Source: Muribaculaceae bacterium
Lineage (GTDB): Bacteria > Bacteroidota > Bacteroidia > Bacteroidales > Muribaculaceae
Direction of reading: 5' to 3'
NCBI GenBank assembly: GCA_009775195.1
Contig: VSPF01000170.1
Location: forward strand, 1 to 5,638
DNA length: 5,638 nucleotides
Numbering within the stretch: position 1 is the stretch's first letter; the number at the start of each line of letters is the position of its first letter. The notes under the pieces were generated by a model that made no database searches, was not told where the DNA came from, and saw only the letters and a list, made by a program, of their open reading frames with translations. Below, one piece after another: positions 1 through 5,638 of the stretch. A program made the translations under genes and the position numbers.

Positions 1-33
1 GCATACAATCTTGAGTTTGTCGCCGGTGTAGAT
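1..33 (-). pseudogene. Continuation of the transporter frame after the stop codon
   Basis: Reading on in the same frame past the TAA at 34-36 gives IYTGDKLKIVC up to the window edge. This is the expected end of a TrkA-C (RCK_C) domain, where the last strands typically read like 'DTVLxxGDKLLVV'. The upstream piece ends QKSST, so QKSST-x-IYTGDKLKIV reads as one domain with a single codon replaced by a stop. This points to a nonsense mutation or a sequence/assembly error rather than a natural gene end. The second TrkA-C domain and the C-terminal membrane half would lie beyond the left edge and cannot be judged here. Confidence 0.65.
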
Positions 34-813
34 TTAGGTCGACGATTTCTGTATGACGATGTTGCCCTCGGTGGTCATCAGTCGCGATACTACGAAGTTG
101 GTGTTCACGATATCGTGAAGCTCGAGCATGGTCTTGCCGTCGACGAGCTTGTTCTCGACCTCGACGGTCATAAAGTAGGGCTTGAGTTGCGAGTCTTCCT
201 GGTCGGTCTCGATTTGTTTGATTTCGTCGTCAATCCGTATGCGGAATATCCACTTGATGATAAACATCGACAGGATGATGCCGACAACGCCGAGGGGATA
301 TGCGGCGGCATAGCCCGAGGCCATGATGTTTGCCTGCTCGGGACCGCCGGCCATTTGGCTCACGGTCTGCTGGGCGGCGGCGAGACCGGGGGTGTTGGTG
401 ACTGCGCCGCTCATCACGCCCACCAGCGCCGAGATGTCGTGGATGTTGCCGAAGTAGTAGATGCACAGCACTATGGCAACGTTGAGCGCGATGATGAGGA
501 CGGCAAGGAAGTTGAGCCTCATGCCGCCTTTCTTAAACGACGAGAAGAAGCCCGGGCCTACTTGCAGGCCTATCGAGAAAATGAATAGAATGAGGCCGAA
601 CTCCCTGACGAATTTCAGCACGTCGTTGTCGACGACATAGCCGAAATGACCCATCAGGATTCCGACGAAGAGCACGAATGTCACACCGAGCGAGACCCCG
701 AAGATGCGGAGCTTGCCGATGTAGATACCCGCAGCAATGACAAAGGAGTACAGCACCAAAGTAGATGCAATGCTCACGTTGCCAGGCATGAGTAAATCGC
801 TAATGAAATCCAT
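34..813 (-). CDS. AspT/YidE-type membrane transporter, N-terminal half, cut short by an in-frame stop
   Basis: This 259-residue product matches the N-terminal half of the aspartate:alanine exchanger (AspT/YidE/YbjL) family, inner-membrane antiporters usually around 550 residues long. The known family layout is a membrane block, two TrkA-C (RCK_C) domains, then a second membrane block. Visible here are hydrophobic segments near residues 13-33, 38-60, 69-87, 100-121, 127-147 and 163-189. The family signature GAVTNTPGLAAA lies at about 136-147. A charged loop (190-210) follows, then the start of the first TrkA-C domain (about 212-259, FMTVEVENKLVDGKT). The ATG start is supported by AAGG 9-12 bases upstream and by a promoter match. 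The frame ends at a TAA (34-36) in the middle of TrkA-C, and family-like sequence continues after it, so the gene looks interrupted. The substrate cannot be read from the sequence; the family assignment is confident. Confidence 0.85.
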   Translation of the reverse strand: MDFISDLLMPGNVSIASTLVLYSFVIAAGIYIGKLRIFGVSLGVTFVLFVGILMGHFGYVVDNDVLKFVREFGLILFIFSIGLQVGPGFFSSFKKGGMRLNFLAVLIIALNVAIVLCIYYFGNIHDISALVGVMSGAVTNTPGLAAAQQTVSQMAGGPEQANIMASGYAAAYPLGVVGIILSMFIIKWIFRIRIDDEIKQIETDQEDSQLKPYFMTVEVENKLVDGKTMLELHDIVNTNFVVSRLMTTEGNIVIQKSST

Positions 814-873
814 GAAATTACCTTAAATTACACCTTATGGGCAGGCTCGGTGGCCTTGGCCCCAATTTTTCCG

Positions 874-904
874 CAAAGTTAGCAATAATATGTCGAATAA
901 CATA
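874..904 (-). promoter_or_regulatory. Probable Bacteroidetes-type promoter of the transporter gene
   Basis: On the minus strand TATG (904-901) is followed after 19 bases by TAACTTTG (881-874). The Bacteroidetes housekeeping sigma factor consensus is TTTG or TTG at -33, about 19-21 bases, then TAnnTTTG at -7. The -7 box matches fully and the spacing is right, but the -33 box is imperfect. Transcription would begin near 868, leaving a leader of about 55 bases before the ATG at 813. Confidence 0.6.
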
Positions 905-954
905 ATTTAAGATTGGTAAGTTGCGCAAAAAAGCAGAAATGTCCGCTTCACATG

Positions 955-981
955 AAAAGCCCGGGCTGCTTGGGCCCGGGC
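955..981 (-). terminator. Rho-independent terminator after the C10 protease gene
   Basis: A perfect 8-bp GC-only stem, GCCCGGGC at 974-981 pairing with GCCCGGGC at 959-966, encloses a 7-base loop. On the minus strand it is followed directly by TTTT (958-955). It begins about 20 bases after the protease stop codon and upstream of the transporter promoter, so it should separate the two transcription units. The plus strand lacks a T-run after the stem, so it is directional. Confidence 0.85.
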
Positions 982-1000
982 ATAGTATTGGGGTATAGGA

Positions 1001-3379
1001 TTAGAAAATCACTTTCTTAGAGCCTTGCGGTGTCACGCGGATGTAGATGCTGCCGGGGGACGGGTTGGCGACCTTGCGGCCGAAGGTGTCGTAATATTCA
1101 GCCTCGTCCTCGCCGGTAGCGACATTTTCGACACCCGAATACGATTTGCCGACCGACACGATGACAGGATAGTTGGAAAGTTGGGCCCACTGGCCGTCCT
1201 TGTCTTTATAAAGCAGGTGCGTGTAGTACATGTCGCCGGCTTCGACATCGTCTAAGATGCCCGTTATGGTGATTTGTTTGTCGTCTCCGGCAATCAGTTC
1301 GATATCGTCGCCGATGGTGAAGCGGATGGGCTCAAACGGGTCTTTTGTCAGCGAATAACCAAGGGCCAACGGGCCGTTGTATACGCCTGCCTTGACATTG
1401 ACCATGGCGGTGACGCTTACGTTCTCGGGGTCGAGGAAGTTGGAGTTGATGACCTTGAAATTGTAGGTCGACATTTGCAGCTTGCCGTAGCGGTTGCCAA
1501 CTTTGATAGGGTAGTAGGGGCTTACCAGTTCGCCGGTAACGGTGTTGCCTATGGCGATGTAGTAATAGTCGGCACCGTCGACAAGGTTTTTCTGGGTGCG
1601 CGGATACGAGGTGTACTCAAAATCAGTGGTAGTCCCACTCATTATTTCGTATTGTACATCGTCATATCCCTGGTCTACAACCTGGGGGATGCCATCCTTG
1701 TCAAGTGTGAGGAATACGGCTGTGAGTGTGCCCCTGAAATCTTTCGAGCCGGTAGCCTTCATGGTGCCGCTTACGGTAAATTCGCCTACGGTTGTGTAGA
1801 ATTCGGGGCCTTCGAGAAGCTCGATTTCTATGCGGCCTTTGTTCTCGCCATAATCGTAATGTGCTACACCGTCTTTTACCGTTACCTTGATGTCATTTCG
1901 GGTGCCGGGCTGTTCGCGCATAGTCTGCCATGCCTGCTCGTCGTGACGCCATAGCGGGCTTACAAGGTATTCGCCTTCCTCGAGGTCGGCCGGGACGTTG
2001 TAGACAATTACGTTAGTGATGTAGTTTGGCGCGAAGTCGTGCTTGCCATTGTTTGATAGTATGTCTTTGTCAACCCCGGTAGCCACATTGTGGAATCTGA
2101 GGCCGAACTCGACATTAGGCACTGTCACAAGGGAATAGTTCATGAAGCCGTCGGATGTGTCGTAACCGGTTGCCGATGCCCTCTCGCCAAGTTTTACCTC
2201 GGTCTGTATGGGCTTGATGCCCATGCGCGGCGCAAAAGTGTAGGTATAGTCTTCCTCGACCCCTTCAGGGGCCTTTTTGAGCCCTTTTATAATATCTTGC
2301 GAGTAATTATATCCTAAAAGGCTGCCACCTACACCGGCATAGTCGGGGTTGAGGGCCGATAGGCGGTAGTAACCGTTGCCTTTGCCAGTCCAGCCCCAGT
2401 TGAAATGGAAGAAGCCGGTCGACGATTCGTAGCCGTCGCATACAAAGGCATGTCCGCCGCCGGTACCCGAGCCTTCGTAATATACAGGGCCGTTGGTCGT
2501 CAATTCGTCGTATACAAGGTCGGCCCATTCTTCGATACCGTACCAGTTGCGGTTTTCGAGAGTCAGGGCTTTGCTGTAAGAGAAATGCTCGGTCATGCCC
2601 AGCGCGGCTTTGAAGCCGCTTGCTCCCGAGCCGCCTCGGGCATACGACATTTCGCACGCATAACCGACGGCTATCATCAGCCAAGATACTGCGTCGATAT
2701 TCTCTTCGGGGCTTGAGCTATAATAACGGTCGAGCATCTTGTCCCATTCGAAAGTAATGCGGTCGTAGTCGATGCTGAGTTTCCCGATATTGGTGCATGT
2801 GTACGATTTCTGCCCTTTGGGTTGTACGGGCCACTGGTGCCAGTTCATAATCTGGGCGAGGGCAGTGGCTACACACCCAGTGGGTGTCGACAGGTTCTGC
2901 ACGGTAGGGGTGCGCATGTTGTATGGTTCCATCTGGTCCCAGAGGGTTGTGAGCTTGGGGGCCACGTCGGGGCGTTGTTTGATTTGCGGCCCGGCAGGCT
3001 CTCCGTCGCCTTCGGCATTCTGGGCGGCGTATGCTATCTGGCGTGCATATTCGTCGAGCCAGTAGCGCATGTTGTCGGGCATGTTGTCGATATCGAGCGT
3101 CTCGCTGTCGGAGTAGGCTAAAAGTGCAGGTGCCACGTCGTCGGCACTGACCACCATGTAGCCGCGATTTGCCGCATTACCGAAAACATATACGCGCTCG
3201 AGGTTGGCAGATTTTGCCGAATATACGAGTTTTGGAGACTTTGTGACAGATGCCGGGGCCCGCATGGCGTCGCTGCATGTGGCCAGTCGTCCGAGGGCTT
3301 CTTCGGGACTGAGGTGACGAGCCGAGGCCGCTGTCGTGGCGGCGAGTAGGGCGAGAGCTGTCAGTATATATTTATTCAT
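1001..3379 (-). CDS. Secreted C10-family (streptopain-like) cysteine protease precursor
   Basis: The 792-residue product is a papain-fold thiol protease of the SpeB/streptopain family, predicted to be exported. Residues 1-20 form a signal peptide (MNKYILTALALL, probable cleavage after ASA). Residues 22-118 resemble the Spi inhibitory prodomain (VYVFGNAANRGYMVVSADD, later WLDEYARQI). The catalytic domain spans about 141-368: Cys169 in TPTGCVATALAQIMNWHQWP, His310 in GGGHAFVCDGY, and Asn327-Trp328 in FHFNWGW. It ends with YRLSALNP, closely parallel to streptopain. About 370 further residues, absent from SpeB, form beta-rich Ig-like modules with a recurring DLxxGxY-type segment near 466, 599 and 711. 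The protein ends in a short tail, YYDTFGRKVANP then GSIYIRV (762-781), of the kind common on exported Bacteroidales proteins and resembling T9SS sorting domains. The ATG is fixed by the signal peptide; no Shine-Dalgarno sequence is visible, only an AT-rich leader. It lies 79 bases downstream of the repeat-protein gene. The substrate is unknown; degradation of host or dietary protein is inferred. Confidence 0.93.
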   Translation of the reverse strand: MNKYILTALALLAATTAASARHLSPEEALGRLATCSDAMRAPASVTKSPKLVYSAKSANLERVYVFGNAANRGYMVVSADDVAPALLAYSDSETLDIDNMPDNMRYWLDEYARQIAYAAQNAEGDGEPAGPQIKQRPDVAPKLTTLWDQMEPYNMRTPTVQNLSTPTGCVATALAQIMNWHQWPVQPKGQKSYTCTNIGKLSIDYDRITFEWDKMLDRYYSSSPEENIDAVSWLMIAVGYACEMSYARGGSGASGFKAALGMTEHFSYSKALTLENRNWYGIEEWADLVYDELTTNGPVYYEGSGTGGGHAFVCDGYESSTGFFHFNWGWTGKGNGYYRLSALNPDYAGVGGSLLGYNYSQDIIKGLKKAPEGVEEDYTYTFAPRMGIKPIQTEVKLGERASATGYDTSDGFMNYSLVTVPNVEFGLRFHNVATGVDKDILSNNGKHDFAPNYITNVIVYNVPADLEEGEYLVSPLWRHDEQAWQTMREQPGTRNDIKVTVKDGVAHYDYGENKGRIEIELLEGPEFYTTVGEFTVSGTMKATGSKDFRGTLTAVFLTLDKDGIPQVVDQGYDDVQYEIMSGTTTDFEYTSYPRTQKNLVDGADYYYIAIGNTVTGELVSPYYPIKVGNRYGKLQMSTYNFKVINSNFLDPENVSVTAMVNVKAGVYNGPLALGYSLTKDPFEPIRFTIGDDIELIAGDDKQITITGILDDVEAGDMYYTHLLYKDKDGQWAQLSNYPVIVSVGKSYSGVENVATGEDEAEYYDTFGRKVANPSPGSIYIRVTPQGSKKVIF

Positions 3380-3415
3380 TGATTTATCTTAAGCAGTTGT
3401 GTTAAAAGAAAGTAT

Positions 3416-3448
3416 GACAGTGGGCACTGTCGATGTGTGCCCACTGTC
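3416..3448 (-). terminator. Hairpin terminator after the repeat-protein gene
   Basis: A perfect 12-bp inverted repeat, GACAGTGGGCAC (3416-3427) with GTGCCCACTGTC (3437-3448), encloses a 9-base loop. On the minus strand it starts 10 bases after the stop codon of the upstream gene and is followed by ATAC and then TTTCTTTT (3411-3404). The T-tract is broken and a few bases away from the stem, so termination may be partial. No T-run follows it on the plus strand. Confidence 0.72.
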
Positions 3449-3458
3449 GTTGGTTATG

Positions 3459-5638
3459 TCAGCGTATTTTTGCTGTGAGGCTCTGGGTCTGTGTTGCGGC
3501 GGCCTTGCGTGCCGGGGCTTTGGCCTTGGCTGTGGTGGCTGCCGACTTGCGGGTCACGGTGTAGGGGCCGTGGTGGTAGAGGGTATACTCCTTACCCTGG
3601 TACTGGAACCTATTTTCCGGACGCAGGATTTGCGGCGGTATCCAGGTCTGCGAACCACTCTGTGAACCCATGCCGAGAGAGGCCTCAAGGCCGGCCCAGT
3701 AGATATCGTTCTGGGTAGTACTGTTGTAATCACTCTTCTGGCCGATAAGCCTGAAACCGTTGAGGGCATCTATATATGTGCCTGCAAGATAGCACTCGTT
3801 GTTGCTGCCTGCCGACCAGATGCTGTACTGGCCTGAAACGGGGTCTTCGATTATGCCGATGAAGGCTACACTATAAGAACTGTAAATCGCGTCGGGGTTA
3901 TCGTTCTTGTCGAATGGGAAACCTGACATTACGCCTACATTGCCCGGATTGCCGCTCCACAGCTCGATAGACTTTGTTTCCTGGTTGAACATCGCGTGGA
4001 GCTTGTGCTCGTCGAAGATTGTATAGCCCCAGCCCGAGAGGGTGTAGATTGAGTCGGTGCGGTAGGTGTCGATTGTGATGTCGAACGAGGGAACGGGGGT
4101 GTCGAGGACGTAGGGGTTGCCGTCGTCGTCGATACCGTAGGTGTCGGTAACGGTGCCGGCGGGTTTGACGGTATATGTGCCTTTGAATTTCTCGAACTCT
4201 GCCGTGCCGGTGGGAATCGAGCCTGTCGTCGCAGTGGTGTAGATAACCTTATAGCCCATAGAGTTCTCGACAAGGACAATCATGCCGTATTCGGTCTCGG
4301 GTTCGGCTTCGGTAAATTCGAGGCCGCCGCCGAGCTCGCTGTTGAGTTGTGCATAGAAGTGGCTCTGGTAATCGTCGTGGTAGATAAAGCGGCCATTGTC
4401 GCGTACCATCTTTTCGAGCGAGTTGCCATATTTGGGCAGGTTCTTCTTGATGTCGGCGGTAGTGCTCAGGTAGTAGGTGAAGTCGGTTACCTGTGTGCCG
4501 AAGTAGTCGAATACAATCGTGTAGTACTCGCGTTTCTCGGGATGGGTAATCTTGGCAACTACGTCGGGCTTGGCGGTGATGCCGTCGTCGCCGCCGCCCC
4601 AGTCTGCGGGTATCGACTTCCAGCCCTGGATGCCGGTGGCGCCTTCTACGAAGCGTGAGCCGCTATAGTTTGTGGAGGTGCCGAAGACGGCCTTGGCGGC
4701 TGCCTGTATTTCGCTATCCTCGCTGGTTACATAGCTCTTGCGTTCCCAGGGCATTACCTCGTAGGTCTTATCGCCTACGGTGAGTGTGTAGCTCGGGATT
4801 TTGCAGGTGAGCGATTTGCAGTCTAAGAATGTACCTGAGAAGCTGGTGCATAAGAGGCCGCTGGGACTGTTGAACAAAACGTCGAGAGGCAGGCTGGTAA
4901 GTTTCTCGCAACCCCAGAACAATGAGTTGAGGTTTGAGAATTTGAATGGTTTGTTGTTGTACAGACCTGTACCGAGGCCCTTGAAGAAGTTCTCGGGGAT
5001 TTTCTCAAGGCTCTTGCAACCGTTAAACATACTGTTGAAGTTTTCGACGCGCGACCATGTTGCCTCGCTGGCAAACTGGTCGGGCAGTTCGGTAAGGCTC
5101 TCGCAGTAACGGAATGCAGAGATAAATGAGAATTTTGAATTGCCGGTATAGCCGTCTTTGTAGTTGTTGAGGAAGCCCGACCCTACCTTGCGCAGGTTCT
5201 TGCAACCGTCGAAGAGGTCCATAAAGTTGTAGACAACGGTGGCGAAGTCAAAGAAGCCGGCCGGGATTTCCTCGATGCCCGAGTTGCTGAACATATATGC
5301 CACTGTAGTAGCTTTCGTGCAGCCGTCGAACAGCTTGGCCGGAACTCTCTTGAGCGACGTACAGCCCCTGAATACATACGAGATATTTGTGAGCGTGCCC
5401 TTCATCGGTTGGAAGAGGCCTTCGGGAACGTCTTCAATACCGGTGTTGTTCTCGAAGAGGTTACCGATAGAATTGACGTTGGTGAGAGATTTGAAGATGC
5501 CTTCGGGAACGGTCTTGAGCGAGTTGCAACCACCGAAGAAGTAGGCGATATTGCAATTGTTCTTGACATCCTTCAGTAGGTCTTCGGGGATATCGGTCAG
5601 CGACGAGCAGTTGTAAATCATCTTGCTCACACTTGTGA
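3459..5638 (-). CDS. BspA-like leucine-rich-repeat surface protein, N-terminus outside the window
   Basis: The visible part is about 725 residues and the frame is open to the right edge. A GTG at 5628-5630 could be read as a start, but the codons before it read Thr-Ser. This gives TSVSKMIYNCSSL, which aligns with the later repeat TNISYVFRGCTSL, so the protein clearly began earlier. Numbering from that GTG, residues 1-282 hold about ten leucine-rich repeats of 26-36 residues with the pattern FxxCxSLxxVPxxLF. A degenerate unit ending in SIPADW (about 327-344) follows. Residues about 358-468 are a beta-rich FN3-like segment ending EPETEYGMIVLVENSMGY. Residues about 480-690 are beta-rich (FKGTYTVKP, then YTLSGWGY) and resemble lipocalin-like domains of Bacteroidales lipoproteins. 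Residues 691-723 are a basic Lys/Ala tail. Surface exposure and adhesion are inferred from BspA-type relatives. The signal peptide and membrane anchor cannot be seen. The repeat family is confident; the downstream domain names are tentative. Confidence 0.82.
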   Translation of the reverse strand, partial: TSVSKMIYNCSSLTDIPEDLLKDVKNNCNIAYFFGGCNSLKTVPEGIFKSLTNVNSIGNLFENNTGIEDVPEGLFQPMKGTLTNISYVFRGCTSLKRVPAKLFDGCTKATTVAYMFSNSGIEEIPAGFFDFATVVYNFMDLFDGCKNLRKVGSGFLNNYKDGYTGNSKFSFISAFRYCESLTELPDQFASEATWSRVENFNSMFNGCKSLEKIPENFFKGLGTGLYNNKPFKFSNLNSLFWGCEKLTSLPLDVLFNSPSGLLCTSFSGTFLDCKSLTCKIPSYTLTVGDKTYEVMPWERKSYVTSEDSEIQAAAKAVFGTSTNYSGSRFVEGATGIQGWKSIPADWGGGDDGITAKPDVVAKITHPEKREYYTIVFDYFGTQVTDFTYYLSTTADIKKNLPKYGNSLEKMVRDNGRFIYHDDYQSHFYAQLNSELGGGLEFTEAEPETEYGMIVLVENSMGYKVIYTTATTGSIPTGTAEFEKFKGTYTVKPAGTVTDTYGIDDDGNPYVLDTPVPSFDITIDTYRTDSIYTLSGWGYTIFDEHKLHAMFNQETKSIELWSGNPGNVGVMSGFPFDKNDNPDAIYSSYSVAFIGIIEDPVSGQYSIWSAGSNNECYLAGTYIDALNGFRLIGQKSDYNSTTQNDIYWAGLEASLGMGSQSGSQTWIPPQILRPENRFQYQGKEYTLYHHGPYTVTRKSAATTAKAKAPARKAAATQTQSLTAKIR
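4785..5638 (-). repeat. Array of about ten leucine-rich repeat units within the surface-protein gene
   Basis: The encoded units (numbered from the GTG at 5630) place a conserved Cys at residues 8, 35, 90, 143, 176, 205, 241 and 271, each followed by an x-S/N/K-L core and then usually an Ile/Val-Pro pair and an aromatic or Leu. Two units, near 61-66 and 115-120, instead carry N-T/S-GIE and lack the Cys. Unit length grows from about 26 residues at the right edge to more than 30 near residues 140-240. The repeats are diverged at DNA level, which argues for an old array rather than recent slippage. It continues past the window edge. Confidence 0.8.

Noticed and set aside
115..588. A 157-codon plus-strand open frame opposite the transporter
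   Set aside because: The translation is rich in His, Asp, Gly and Val with no domain pattern, and the minus strand here encodes clear membrane helices and the GAVTNTPGL signature.
848..864. GGCC repeats in the transporter leader (GGCCTTGGCC on the plus strand)
   Set aside because: The two GGCC units are separated by only two bases and cannot fold into a hairpin, and no riboswitch-like structure surrounds them in the roughly 55-base leader.
1274..1954. A 226-codon open frame on the plus strand inside the protease gene
   Set aside because: It lies fully antisense to a protein with unmistakable family features, shows no recognisable domain or signal, and is the kind of open shadow frame that GC-rich third positions produce.
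3407..3414. TACTTTCT as a -7 box for the protease gene
   Set aside because: It departs from TAnnTTTG in the TTTG part, and a -33 element at the right distance would fall inside the hairpin stem with no TTG-type match.
3399..3665. A plus-strand open frame rich in Cys and Gly beginning in the intergenic hairpin
   Set aside because: Its Cys/Gly richness is the reverse complement of the Ala/Lys-rich tail codons of the repeat protein, and its start lies beside a terminator stem.
5628..5630. GTG as the true start of the repeat-protein gene
   Set aside because: The upstream in-frame codons continue the repeat pattern (TSVSKMIYNCSSL), and there is no signal peptide after the GTG, so it is an internal valine of a gene running off the window.

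Overview
The window looks like a chromosomal segment of a gut-type Bacteroidales bacterium. This rests on protein families and on one promoter: a streptopain-type (C10) protease carrying a Bacteroidales-style C-terminal tail, a BspA-like leucine-rich-repeat surface protein, an AspT/YidE-type transporter, start sites mostly without strong Shine-Dalgarno sequences, and a match to the Bacteroidetes TAnnTTTG -7 promoter box. The fairly GC-rich coding sequence fits the Muribaculaceae better than classical Bacteroides. That family placement is inference.

All genes read on the minus strand, so transcription runs from high to low coordinates. (1) 3459-5638 is the C-terminal part of a large repeat protein whose N-terminus lies beyond the right edge. 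It has about ten FxxC-type leucine-rich repeats, a beta-rich FN3-like segment, a beta-barrel-like segment and a lysine/alanine-rich basic tail. (2) 3416-3448 is a 12-bp perfect hairpin that probably ends that transcript. (3) 1001-3379 is a complete secreted C10 cysteine protease with signal peptide, inhibitory prodomain, intact Cys/His/Asn-Trp active site, three Ig-like modules and a C-terminal tail. (4) 955-981 is a strong rho-independent terminator for the protease gene. (5) 874-904 is a probable promoter for the last gene. (6) 34-813 encodes the N-terminal half of an AspT/YidE-type transporter. It stops at an in-frame TAA inside the first TrkA-C (RCK_C) domain, and the same frame then continues with recognisable family sequence to the left edge.

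Functionally, the repeat protein and the protease look like cell-envelope or secreted products aimed at host or dietary proteins and surfaces. They are adjacent and co-directional but separated by a hairpin, so co-transcription is uncertain. The transporter is a separate unit with its own promoter. No RNA genes, CRISPR arrays, mobile elements or defence modules are visible. The most notable points are the apparent nonsense interruption of the transporter, the two alternating classes of leucine-rich repeat, and the basic tail of the repeat protein. I found no convincing evidence of a previously undescribed system.
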